Shown here one piece after another: positions 37,084 through 45,274 of a DNA stretch of 58,267 bases (the stretch's first letter is position 1; each line of letters opens with the position of its first letter). The position numbers were made by a program, and so were the translations under genes. The notes under the pieces are model-generated. The model did no database searches. It worked only from the letters and a program-made list of their open reading frames with translations, and was not told the DNA's origin. Source of the DNA: Acidobacteriaceae bacterium (GTDB lineage Bacteria > Acidobacteriota > Terriglobia > Terriglobales > Acidobacteriaceae); assembly GCA_003131585.1 (NCBI GenBank), contig PKVW01000043.1:265-58531 (forward strand). The letters run 5' to 3'.

Positions 37084-38388
37084 ATGAGCGCAGCGATCAT
37101 GACCGAACAGAAACGTCCGGCGATCGGCTGGATGGATCTTCTCTGGCTGCTGTTTCTAATCGGACTGGCGGCGCTGCCGCCGGTGGCGGAGATCCATAAG
37201 CAGCTCACGCTGCTGGCGATTGGAGTGGTGCAGTTCAGCGAGAGTTGGCTGCTGGCACAGGCTCCGCGGCGGGGCGCGGCGTATATCGTCCTGCTCAAGA
37301 TTGCGCTGGCCACTCTGCTCATCGACCATACGGGCGAGGTCGGAATCAACAGCAGCTACTACCCGATTTTTTACCTGCCGGTGGTGACCGCCGCGGAATA
37401 TTTCGGCCCGCTGGGGACGTTGCTGTGGACTGCACTGGCCTCGGCTGCCTACTGCTCGTATCTTTATCCGGCATTGCAGGAATATGAAATCACCGCGGAG
37501 AGCTACGGCTTGCTTGCTATCCGCATTCTTTTCTTTTTTCTCGCGGCGATGGTGGTGAACCGGTTCGTGGTGGAGAATCGGCGCCAGATCAAACGCTACC
37601 AGGAGTTGGCGGAGACCCTGGCCGAAACCAACCGCAAGTTGGAGCAGGCGCAGGCGGAGGCGCGGCGTTCGGAGCGGCTGGCGGCGCTGGGTCAGATGTC
37701 CGCCGGGTTGGCGCACGAGATTCGCAATCCCCTGGGCGTGATCAAGGGATCGGCGGAAATGCTTCACCAGAAGTTAGGGGAATCGAATCCTCTGGCCAGT
37801 GAACTGGCGGGTTACATCTCAAGTGAGACCAACCGTTTGAGCGCGCTGGTGACGCGGTTTCTCGATTTTGCCCGGCCCCTCCATGCTGAGTTAGCTCCCC
37901 AGGAGATCACTGCGGTGCTGGATCGCGCGCTGCACGCTGTGTCTTTATCTTTAACGCGGAAAGACGAGTTGGTGCGCGTGGAACGGCAGTATCAGCCGAA
38001 CTTGCCGCCGGTTCCGTTGGACGAGAGTCTTTGCGAGCAGGCATTCGTGAATCTGATTCAGAATGCTTACGATGCCATGGGCAGCGGCGGCATATTGCGA
38101 GTGACGGCGGCGCGGGCAAGCCTTGCGAACCGGGACGGAGTGGAGGTGCGGATCGAAGACACCGGGCCGGGAATTCCGGCGGAACTGCGAGAGCAGATCT
38201 TCAATCCGTTTGTGACTACGAAGAAAACGGGTGTAGGGCTGGGGCTGTCGATCGTCTCCCGGATTATCGATGGCCATCACGGAACCATTCGCGTCGAGAG
38301 TGGCCGGGAGGCGAATAATCTGCACGGGACATGCTTCGTGGTCTTTTTTCCCGCGAGCGTAGAGACTGCTGCCTGGTCCGCATCTTAG
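37084..38388 (+). CDS. NtrB-like membrane sensor histidine kinase
   Basis: A 434-residue kinase. About five membrane helices (17-190: LLWLLFLIGLAALPP, AYIVLLKIALATLLI, YPIFYLPVVTAAEYFGPLG, ILFFFLAAMVV) are followed by a coiled linker, the HisKA box LGQMSAGLAHEIRNPLGVIKGSAE, and an HATPase domain (NLIQNAYDAMGSGG, DTGPGIP, GVGLGLSIVSRIIDGHHG). It stands 73 bp before an NtrC-type regulator, its obvious partner. The sensing region resembles kinases that read membrane or quinone state, but the signal is unknown. Starts at ATG 37084; the upstream frame is poor. Situated after kdpC, it may be a later addition to the locus. Confidence 0.85.
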   Translation: MSAAIMTEQKRPAIGWMDLLWLLFLIGLAALPPVAEIHKQLTLLAIGVVQFSESWLLAQAPRRGAAYIVLLKIALATLLIDHTGEVGINSSYYPIFYLPVVTAAEYFGPLGTLLWTALASAAYCSYLYPALQEYEITAESYGLLAIRILFFFLAAMVVNRFVVENRRQIKRYQELAETLAETNRKLEQAQAEARRSERLAALGQMSAGLAHEIRNPLGVIKGSAEMLHQKLGESNPLASELAGYISSETNRLSALVTRFLDFARPLHAELAPQEITAVLDRALHAVSLSLTRKDELVRVERQYQPNLPPVPLDESLCEQAFVNLIQNAYDAMGSGGILRVTAARASLANRDGVEVRIEDTGPGIPAELREQIFNPFVTTKKTGVGLGLSIVSRIIDGHHGTIRVESGREANNLHGTCFVVFFPASVETAAWSAS

Positions 38389-38461
38389 TGAGTGTGCGCC
38401 CCGGTGAGTAGCGTTTAGGCTGGGCCGAAGATCGAGGAAGCGGCGGGCACCTGCCAACTAT

Positions 38462-39832
38462 ATGCCAACCATCTTGATTGTCGAAGACGAGGCGAAGATG
38501 CGCCGCCTGCTCGAATTGAATCTCGGGGAGGACGGCTTCAGCACTCTTTCCGCGGGAGACGCCGAGACCGGTCTGAAATTTCTGCGCGAGAGCACCGTCG
38601 ATCTTGTCGTGACGGACTTGAAACTTCCGGGAATGAACGGATTGGAATTCCTGCAGGCGATCAAGCGGCACAATGCGGCATTGCCGGTGGTGGTGATGAC
38701 GGCTTTCGGCACGGTGGAGACAGCGGTGGAAGCCATGAAGGCCGGAGCCAGCGACTATGTGCTGAAGCCCTTCTCGCTGAGCGAGATGCGCATGGTGATC
38801 CGCAAGGAGTTGGACGTCCATGCTCTGCGCGAGGAGAACCGGTCGCTGCGCGAGGCGCTGGGCAAGCGCTATGCGCATCCCAACGTGGTCTCGCGCAGCG
38901 CGAAGATGCAGGAAGTGCTGGCGACGGTGGACCGCGTGGCACCCACGAATTCGACGGTGCTGCTGGGCGGGGAGAGTGGCGTGGGCAAGGACTTAATCGC
39001 GCGCGCGATTCATGAGAAGTCGCGGCGAGCTTCGGGGCCATTCATCAAGATCAACAGCACGGCGATTCCGGAGAACCTTCTGGAAAGCGAACTGTTTGGC
39101 TATGAGAAGGGCGCGTTCACGGGCGCGACCGCGAGCAAGCCGGGCAAGTTCGAGTTGGCCGACAAAGGAACGCTGTTCCTCGATGAGATCGGCGACGTGC
39201 CGCCGGTGACCCAGGTGAAACTGCTGCGTGTGCTGCAGGAGCGCGAGTTTGAGCGACTGGGCGGCACGCGAACGGTAAAAGTGGATGTCCGGCTGATCGC
39301 GGCCACGAACCGCGATCTGCGCGAAGCGCTGGAGCAGGGAACGTTTCGCGAGGACCTTTACTATCGTTTGAACGTCGTTCCCATCGATATTGCGCCGCTG
39401 CGCCAGCGCAAGGAAGACATCCCGGATCTGGTGAATCTTTTCATTTCGCGCTTCGCCGGAGACTCCGGCAAGCCGGTGAAGAGTATTACGCCGGAGGCGA
39501 TGCAGATTCTGGTGAACTATCACTGGCCCGGGAATGTGCGCGAACTGCAGAACATCATCGAGCGAGCCTGCGCGCTGGCGAAGGGCACGGTGCTGGAGGC
39601 CGCGGATATTCATCTGGACTTGCGTCCGGCAAAGGCAGCCAACGGTGCGGGTGGATTTCTTCCTGAGGGCATGACCCTGGAGCACTGGGAGGACGAAATG
39701 ATTCGCGAGGCGCTGCGGCGGGCGAATGGAAACAAGAGTCACGCGGCGCGATTGCTGGGGCTGTCAAGGAATGCGCTGCGCTATCGGCTGTCGAAGATTG
39801 GCATTGCGGATGAGGGGGAGAAGGAAGCGTAA
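38462..39832 (+). CDS. NtrC-family sigma-54-dependent response regulator
   Basis: A 456-residue activator: receiver (D52 in [10 protein letters not shown] in DYVLKPFS), sigma-54 AAA+ domain with Walker A GESGVGKD, the GAFTGA loop that contacts sigma-54, [10 protein letters not shown] and the sensor [10 protein letters not shown], then a Fis-type helix-turn-helix ([28 protein letters not shown]). Phosphorylation by the neighbouring kinase would trigger oligomerisation and ATP-driven opening of sigma-54 promoters. No obvious -24/-12 site was noticed in the nearby spacers. Targets unknown. Confidence 0.93.
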   Translation: MPTILIVEDEAKMRRLLELNLGEDGFSTLSAGDAETGLKFLRESTVDLVVTDLKLPGMNGLEFLQAIKRHNAALPVVVMTAFGTVETAVEAMKAGASDYVLKPFSLSEMRMVIRKELDVHALREENRSLREALGKRYAHPNVVSRSAKMQEVLATVDRVAPTNSTVLLGGESGVGKDLIARAIHEKSRRASGPFIKINSTAIPENLLESELFGYEKGAFTGATASKPGKFELADKGTLFLDEIGDVPPVTQVKLLRVLQEREFERLGGTRTVKVDVRLIAATNRDLREALEQGTFREDLYYRLNVVPIDIAPLRQRKEDIPDLVNLFISRFAGDSGKPVKSITPEAMQILVNYHWPGNVRELQNIIERACALAKGTVLEAADIHLDLRPAKAANGAGGFLPEGMTLEHWEDEMIREALRRANGNKSHAARLLGLSRNALRYRLSKIGIADEGEKEA

Positions 39833-40054
39833 AAAGGGGATTTCCTGTTCGGGATTTGTTCTGAGTTGAAATGAGAAAAGTTCGTCGGTGCCGGTTTGTC
39901 CGCAAATACAATTCTTCGTGAGAAGTGATGGCGGTCAGACGAAGGGACACTCCAAACGGCGTTCCCGAAACAGGATGGTTCCAACTCGGAAACGAGAATT
40001 ACTTTCGCGAGCCGCTCACACGGTAGCTACAAATCATTGCGAGGGACCGCGTCT

Positions 40055-40146
40055 GGAGAGTGTTGCCAGCGGGTACTGGACGAATGTCCTTCAAACAGTC
40101 GAGTGGCTTAGTCAGCCACTAGGGTTCGAGTCCCTCGCTCTCCGCC
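40055..40146 (+). tRNA. tRNA-like RNA with 8/4 acceptor/T stems, Ser/Sec type (allo-tRNA-like)
   Basis: An 8-bp acceptor stem (40055-40062 with 40136-40143, one T-G pair), discriminator G40144 and CC, a 4-bp T stem (40121-40124/40132-40135) with loop TTCGAGT, a long variable arm of 7 perfect pairs (40102-40108/40114-40120), and a 4-bp D stem (CCAG/CTGG). This 8/4 geometry is the hallmark reported for allo-tRNAs, known from Acidobacteria. Long arm and G discriminator are serine/Sec features. The loop holds CTTCAAA, the usual tRNA-Sec loop (anticodon UCA), but the stem pairs best one base out of phase (UUC centred, one A-G mismatch). So it may be a suppressor/Sec tRNA, a degenerate one, or a regulatory RNA. 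Confidence 0.65.
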
Positions 40147-40170
40147 TGTCACTCGACGGTATAAAACTGC

Positions 40171-40198
40171 TTGACAACTCCGCCATTGGAGTTATGCT
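40171..40198 (+). promoter_or_regulatory. Promoter with palindromic spacer
   Basis: TTGACA (40171-40176), a 16-bp spacer, and TATGCT (40193-40198). The spacer holds a perfect dyad AACTCC-N6-GGAGTT that just overlaps both hexamers, as an operator would. A start 6-8 nt after the -10 would fall at about 40204-40206, the first bases of the antisense segment. Confidence 0.55.
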
Positions 40199-40203
40199 TA
40201 ACA

Positions 40204-40275
40204 TGTTTGAAGGACAGCGTCCGGTACCAAATTTGGTGACCGCAGCCCCGACTGACTATCGGGGCTTTCGTGTTT
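40204..40275 (+). ncRNA. Candidate small RNA antisense to the tRNA-like gene
   Basis: The segment between the promoter at 40171 and a terminator. Its first 25 nt (40204-40228) can pair with 40072-40097 of the tRNA-like RNA: 23 Watson-Crick pairs and one G-U, with only a 2:1 internal loop, including 13 unbroken pairs (TGTTTGAAGGACA) over the anticodon loop. A further 8-nt match (40150-40157 to 40098-40105) extends the same helix if the RNA is one read-through transcript. Other folds: GGAC-AGC-GTCC (40212-40222) and the terminator stem. It could silence or refold the tRNA. Predicted from sequence only. Confidence 0.5.
40244..40275 (+). terminator. Rho-independent terminator
   Basis: AGCCCCGA (40244-40251), loop CTGACTA, TCGGGGCT (40259-40266), followed by TTCGTGTTT. 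An 8-bp stem with a moderately U-rich tail; ends the candidate small RNA or tRNA read-through. Beyond it, 40276-40530 holds no gene that I can support. Confidence 0.75.
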
Positions 40276-40530
40276 CTGCGTCTCACCTGCACCCGATTCC
40301 GACTGCATTGGCTGAAAACCACCACCTTGGTTGAAGGCGGCCACCGGCGCCTGATTTCGCGGCCAACTTTTGGGGAAGGTTATCCTCCTCGCTCCTGAAA
40401 ACAAAAGGGTTACTGAATTTTGTGCCGTTCCGTTGATGGCATGGCAGTTGCTTCGTACTTAACGCATCAACCTGTCGAGTTTCGGGTTCTAAAGTAGATT
40501 GGGAGCGAGTTTTCGGCACGAGGTGGACTT

Positions 40531-42834
40531 ATGAAAAGTAGATTCATAGCAAGTTCGACACTATTAACTCTCGCGTTGGCTGCTGCGCTCTCAGTTAGTG
40601 TGCAGGCGCAAACTACTGAGGAAGGCTCCGGTCCCTCGGAGCAACCCAGTGCGCCAATGGAAATGGGACAGGGTCAATCCGGACAGCCGCCTCAACCCGG
40701 GCAACCGCCTCAAGCGGGGCAACCGCCCCAACTCGGAGAGGAAGCTCAGCCGGGCGGACCGTCGGGCGAAGGCCCAGCCAAGACTGACCAGGGTGTGGGC
40801 CGTGTCAGCATGATTCATGGCGAAGTGTCGACGCAGCGCGGGGATTCGGGCGACTGGTCGGCTGCAGTATTGAACCAGCCCGTGGTCAATGGAGACAAAG
40901 TTTCCACTGGTGCGGCCGGGCGCGCCGAAGTGCAACTGGACTTCGCCAATATTCTTCGTCTGGGATCGAATGCGCAAGCCGGCATCGCGAACTTCACCAA
41001 CGAGCACATCCAGATTCAGCTTGGGCAGGGTCTGGCCAATTACAGCGTCTTCAATGAGAGTGAGGCCGAGCCAGAGATCGATACGGCCAACGTCGCGGTG
41101 CATCCCGCTCATAAGGATGTGAGTCTCCGCATTGAAGTGCGGCCCGATGGCGACACGATCGTCATCGTGCGCAAGGGTGAGGCCCAGATCTCAACTCCGC
41201 AGGGCATTACCGAGATCAAGCAAGGTGAGATGGCGACGGTACGCGGTTCCGGAGCCGATGCGAAGTACAAGATCGGCGCGGCCCCCGACCGCGATGACTG
41301 GGATCGCTGGAACAGCGACCGCGACCGTATGATTCACAACGCAGGCGCGTGGAATCACACGAATCGTTACTATGTTGGATCGGAAGACTTGGATAGCAAT
41401 GGCCGTTGGGAAAATGTGCCCGACTACGGTCAGGTATGGGTGCCGACGGAACCGGAGGGCTGGGCGCCGTATCGCGATGGCAACTGGACGTATGAGCCTA
41501 ACTACGGTTGGACGTGGGTTGGCAATGAGCCCTGGGGCTGGGCACCTTACCACTACGGGCGCTGGATGATGTACGGCAGTTCGTGGGGCTGGTGGCCAGG
41601 ACCGGTGTGGGGCGGAGGATTCTATCGTCCATTCTGGGCGCCGGCGTATGTGTCTTTCTTCGGATTCGGCGGTGGGTTTGGGTTGGGTTTTGGATGGGGA
41701 GGCTGGGGCGGCTTCGGGTGGCTGCCGATCGGGCCGGGTGACCGCTTCTTCCCGTGGTGGGGCGGATATCGCGGACGCTTCGGGGTGGTGGGCTTCAACA
41801 GAATTGGCGGCATCAACCGCTTCGGTGGAATGGCGCCGCTGCATAACGGCACGCGGTTTTCGAACCTGGCGCACATCAACGATGCGCGCATCGGGGGCGC
41901 GGTGTCGACGGTGGGGGCGGGGAAATTTGGAGCGGGCCGAACGACGGCTGTGGCCGCCACTCACGAACAGTTGAGTGGATCTCATATGATGACCGGTAAC
42001 CTGCCCGTCGTGCCCTCCCGTGCGAGTTTGTCGGCGAGTGGACGGGCCGCGGCTCCTTCCACGATTCACAACGGCGGGTCGCAGCATTTCTTCGGCACGC
42101 AGCGTACGGCGCGCCCGGAATCGTTCCAGCAGCAGACGGCGCACTTGCAGCAGTCCATGCAGCAGAGCCACTTCGCGCCGGTGGCGGCAGGGGCACGTTC
42201 GACCGGGGCGGGCGCCATGGAATCTCGCGGCACGTCGGCTGCGGGCGCGGGGAAGCCGAGCGCTGGTACGCCTGCGTCCGGCAGGGAAACGAATAGCAGT
42301 GCCACGAGAAGCGCGGGGAACCGTGCGGGGAACCAGGCTGCTGGGAATGAGAATGGAAATCGCGGCGCCTCGACGGGACCAACCCGTTCCGAGAACCGCG
42401 CGGAGTCGGCGTCGCCGAGCCGCGGCGAACCGAACCGCAGCGAGTGGAAAACGTTTACTCCACCGTTACACACAGCCGAGCCTGCGGAGGGTCGCGGTGG
42501 CAGTAGCGCGGGGTCGTCGGGTCGGAGTGAGAGCGGAAGCTACTGGAATCGCACGGCGCCGAGCTCAACCTACTCGCGCGGACCCGGTTCGAGCAATTAC
42601 GAGCGCGGCAGTTCCTCACGCCCGCAACTTAACATGAGGCAGCCCATCGTGCAGCCCCGGTCTTCCGGTGGCTACGGTGGCTATCGCGGTTCGCCGAGCT
42701 ACGGCGGCAGCCATGGCGGTTATAGCGGCGGTTCTCACAGCGCGCCTAGCTCCGGTAGTGGTGGCAGTCATCCCTCTGGCGGAGGCGGCAGCCATTCCAG
42801 CGGCGGCGGCCATTCGTCGGGAGGCCACCACTAG
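40531..42834 (+). CDS. FecR-domain protein with aromatic repeats and Gly/Ser-rich tail
   Basis: A 767-residue exported protein (signal about 1-27, ending VQAQ). A Pro/Gln linker made of 15-nt repeats (GQPPQPGQPPQAGQPPQ) precedes a FecR-like domain (about 92-250: GRVSMIHGEVSTQRGDSGDWSAAVLNQPVVNGDKVSTG, AEVQLDFANILRLGSNAQ, VRKGEAQISTPQG). Then comes a Trp/Tyr-rich DUF6600-type region (WVPTEPEGWAPYRDGNWTYEPNYGWTWVGNEPWGWAPY), a glycine-phenylalanine stretch, and about 300 residues of Ser/Gly/Arg low complexity ending in His-Gly-Gly repeats. Probably a surface or envelope protein; not the anti-sigma FecR itself. GAGGTGG precedes the ATG. Confidence 0.8.
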   Translation: MKSRFIASSTLLTLALAAALSVSVQAQTTEEGSGPSEQPSAPMEMGQGQSGQPPQPGQPPQAGQPPQLGEEAQPGGPSGEGPAKTDQGVGRVSMIHGEVSTQRGDSGDWSAAVLNQPVVNGDKVSTGAAGRAEVQLDFANILRLGSNAQAGIANFTNEHIQIQLGQGLANYSVFNESEAEPEIDTANVAVHPAHKDVSLRIEVRPDGDTIVIVRKGEAQISTPQGITEIKQGEMATVRGSGADAKYKIGAAPDRDDWDRWNSDRDRMIHNAGAWNHTNRYYVGSEDLDSNGRWENVPDYGQVWVPTEPEGWAPYRDGNWTYEPNYGWTWVGNEPWGWAPYHYGRWMMYGSSWGWWPGPVWGGGFYRPFWAPAYVSFFGFGGGFGLGFGWGGWGGFGWLPIGPGDRFFPWWGGYRGRFGVVGFNRIGGINRFGGMAPLHNGTRFSNLAHINDARIGGAVSTVGAGKFGAGRTTAVAATHEQLSGSHMMTGNLPVVPSRASLSASGRAAAPSTIHNGGSQHFFGTQRTARPESFQQQTAHLQQSMQQSHFAPVAAGARSTGAGAMESRGTSAAGAGKPSAGTPASGRETNSSATRSAGNRAGNQAAGNENGNRGASTGPTRSENRAESASPSRGEPNRSEWKTFTPPLHTAEPAEGRGGSSAGSSGRSESGSYWNRTAPSSTYSRGPGSSNYERGSSSRPQLNMRQPIVQPRSSGGYGGYRGSPSYGGSHGGYSGGSHSAPSSGSGGSHPSGGGGSHSSGGGHSSGGHH

Positions 42835-42893
42835 ATTGAAACTGGAAGTCAGCGAGGCAAGTTGATGTAAACGAAGTGAAGGTCAGAGGCGAG

Positions 42894-42922
42894 AAGGGCG
42901 TGCTAAACGGCACGCCCTTTTG
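42894..42922 (+). terminator. Rho-independent terminator
   Basis: AAGGGCGTGC-TAAACG-GCACGCCCTT then TTGT: a 10-bp perfect stem 60 bp after the FecR-domain gene. Confidence 0.85.
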
Positions 42923-43075
42923 TCGTACAGTGCCACGATTGCGTCTCCTTGAACTTCGAGGCCGTCGTTGCCAACGAAATTTCGTCCGATGAGCCCTGTT
43001 GATTTCTGCTGGAAAATAAACCTTCGTCGAGCGCGTCGGAAGGGGATGGCTGGCGTGCGCTCCGATCCACGCGCT

Positions 43076-43200
43076 CGATAGCCCCCTCCCCCCTCCCTCT
43101 AATGGAATCATCGGGTTAGCAAGAAATTCCCCGTAAAATCCGGATGTCAAAGAACTTAGAAGTCAAAATCGGCAAAACAAAGGACTTAGCGCGCGACCAT
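43076..43200. repeat. CAAAGGACTTAG-type degenerate repeats
   Basis: The 500-bp spacer 42923-43331 has a polypyrimidine run (CCCCCTCCCCCCTCCCTC, near 43082) and then two copies of a TCAAA(G/A)AACTTAG / CAAAGGACTTAG word (43145-43189) next to AAAATCCGG/AAAATCGG. Such words are dispersed in acidobacterial accessory spacers. Nothing else is visible in the spacer. It borders the nuclease-like gene and suggests acquired DNA. Confidence 0.45.
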
Positions 43201-43331
43201 TTGCTCTGGAGCAGACCGTCACGGCCTCGACCATGATTGCGCAATTTTTTTGCGGGCGCAAGGTCAGATGTCACAATGGGGCTGTGGGAATTATTGGGAC
43301 GGTTGTTGGCGCTGCCCATAGTCGCCGTTCC

Positions 43332-45035
43332 TCACGCGCGAGCCTCGCCGCTAGGGAAAAGGGTGTTTGCCACGCTCCCGAAATATGCGTGCGTTGCATC
43401 CGCGAAAGGCTTGCATTCGCGTCCACCGATCCGATCAATAATGGGGTTGTCGACCAACCAAAAGCTTGAAAGCATACCTTTATCATTTCTGTATCGCTCA
43501 TCGAGCAGATCTGCAAGGCTTGCCTCTCGCAGGTATCCGCATATCATTTCGAGATCCTGAGCTGAGAGAACGTGAGGCGGCGTCACTGTCACCGATACCG
43601 ACTTGCGATTGAACAGGTCTCGGAATCTCGACACCAAATATGCGTTTATGACTAGAGCCGCCCCGATATCGTCGCGCGTCACAAGTACCGGGAACACCTT
43701 GTTAATTTTGGAGGTGTCCAGCCCCTGAATCGCACGCGGACGCTTGCGGTCGAATACCTCTGCAATCCTAGCCGCCAGTTGGCCTATGCCCTTTCCGGAC
43801 TCTCGATTTTGGACTAATTTGGTCTCGATTTCGTCACGCAGCTTAGCGGGGTCGGTGCCGTACTTCGCATCCGCGGTGAAGGTTACGCCCTTTGACTCTA
43901 TAAAGAGCAGGGAATCTCGGCATACGAGGAGAGCGTCACAGACCTCATCGCCTGTGTCGGAAAATTCTGGGTTGGGATAGATATGGTTCAGTGATTCGTC
44001 GGAGGACTCGGCGATCAGCCAATTTACATATGCCTCGAATGCCAGTCCCCAGTCCTGATGAAAGCGTAACCGCTCTTCCTTTGGGAGAGCCTCGTTAACG
44101 CTCCAAAACACCCCGCTTTCGCCCTTTTCTGCTAGGCAGAGCGAGTCGATGAGAAAGTAGCCTTGATTCTCCCGGAATATTGGTTTGCTTCTGAAACAGG
44201 TGAAGTCACTCGTGGCGTCCTTTCGCTGGCTGATCGACTTGGTGAAGTCCTCCGCCGTCGCTGAGATTTCAGCAAGGAAGCTGGCTAGGACTGCTGGAGA
44301 AACCGGAGTGGTCCTGTACCATCCTTCGGAGAGAACGAAGGTGCCAGGGTCTGCCTGATACTTCTTGAGGTCCAAGTCAGAGTATCGACACAACGTTGCT
44401 AGGCACAGCGCAAAATACTCATCCAGGGCGACTCCCGTTCTTTCCTCGAAGAGCTTCCGAATTTCTGTGCCAGCTTTTGGGAAGAACCGGTCAACCATCA
44501 GACGGCTCCTCACGATTTTGTTTATCGCCTTGAAGGTCCCGCTCGCCTCTCCTACCGGGATAAACTCCGACATCACGTTGATCATCTGATCGGGGGTGAG
44601 CACCGTCGGTCCGGCGCGTGTCAACCCCTTGGGCAGGAGATCGTTTGCCATCAGCAGGACCCGTCCCATCTCGCCGCTGTGAGGGGGAACTAAGGGGTCT
44701 TTGCCGCCAACTTCCGGGCACACGAGAATTGCCTGCTTCGACACGAACAAAAGCTGCCGCCGGTGGTAGACGCTGCGCGGATTTTCGGGGTTCCTCCCCT
44801 CAGCGATGATCCGCTCGGCGAATTGCGGAGCAAAGGAGTTTCTCACAAGCTCTTCATGAGCCTCGGCACGGTAGTGTCCCTGCCAGTCGGTTACGACAGA
44901 ATTCATCACGCTACAGAGGTAGACGACCGCGGGACCATTAAATTGCGAGAGCTCTGCGCGAAACTGGTCAAAGCTCGCACGCATGCCCCCGTTGAAATCG
45001 GCGAACGAAAAGTAGGTGCTGAAGTTCGGCGGCAT
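43332..45035 (-). CDS. Uncharacterised protein with PD-(D/E)XK nuclease-like motif
   Basis: A 567-residue soluble protein I do not recognise. A candidate nuclease core lies at residues 325-400: helix WGLAFEAYVNWL (E334), then VCDALLVCRDSLLFIESKGVTF, i.e. D367-x12-E380-S-K382, the D...ExK spacing of restriction-type PD-(D/E)XK enzymes. The N-terminal half (1-320) is helical with several Cys and Trp and shows SVYHRRQLLFVSKQAILVCPEVGG; the C-terminal 170 residues have no clear motif. It stands alone between repeat-rich spacers, lower in GC-biased codons than its neighbours, and looks acquired. A defence role is possible but only inferred. Confidence 0.7.
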   Translation of the reverse strand: MPPNFSTYFSFADFNGGMRASFDQFRAELSQFNGPAVVYLCSVMNSVVTDWQGHYRAEAHEELVRNSFAPQFAERIIAEGRNPENPRSVYHRRQLLFVSKQAILVCPEVGGKDPLVPPHSGEMGRVLLMANDLLPKGLTRAGPTVLTPDQMINVMSEFIPVGEASGTFKAINKIVRSRLMVDRFFPKAGTEIRKLFEERTGVALDEYFALCLATLCRYSDLDLKKYQADPGTFVLSEGWYRTTPVSPAVLASFLAEISATAEDFTKSISQRKDATSDFTCFRSKPIFRENQGYFLIDSLCLAEKGESGVFWSVNEALPKEERLRFHQDWGLAFEAYVNWLIAESSDESLNHIYPNPEFSDTGDEVCDALLVCRDSLLFIESKGVTFTADAKYGTDPAKLRDEIETKLVQNRESGKGIGQLAARIAEVFDRKRPRAIQGLDTSKINKVFPVLVTRDDIGAALVINAYLVSRFRDLFNRKSVSVTVTPPHVLSAQDLEMICGYLREASLADLLDERYRNDKGMLSSFWLVDNPIIDRIGGRECKPFADATHAYFGSVANTLFPSGEARA

Positions 45036-45159
45036 CGGCGTTTCAAGGCGTCCTAGGGTGGCCCTCGATAAGACCGAAGGCCACCCGCGAATTATGATAA
45101 GTCAGATTCGCTGAGCTTGGCGACACAGTAAGAATGCCTCTATGCACTCGGGTACTGCT

Positions 45160-45231
45160 GGCGCGATAGGGATCCTTCGACTGCATTTGTCACGCGCCTC
45201 GCGCGCGACAAATTCCGCTCAGGATGACAGT
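45160..45231. repeat. GTCATCCTGAGCGG-type intergenic repeat with hairpin
   Basis: Reverse-strand CTGTCATCCTGAGCGGAATTTG ... GGATCCCTATC is a form I recall from many acidobacterial spacers. It includes a dyad TTTGTC-N15-GACAAA (45186-45191 and 45207-45212). It lies directly downstream of the cupredoxin gene and upstream of the nuclease-like gene's start. Confidence 0.5.
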
Positions 45232-45274
45232 GCTGTTTGCCACAACGGCCACAGCGCTGTTTGCCACAACGGCC
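45232..45274. repeat. Tandem 24-nt repeat (two copies)
   Basis: GCTGTTTGCCACAACGGCC occurs at 45232-45250 and again at 45256-45274, five bases apart. The second copy ends at the stop of the cupredoxin gene. Confidence 0.8.

Noticed and set aside
39888-40334. 148-residue plus-strand frame over the tRNA-like gene
   Set aside because: It covers the tRNA-like cloverleaf, the promoter and the terminator; composition is not protein-like.
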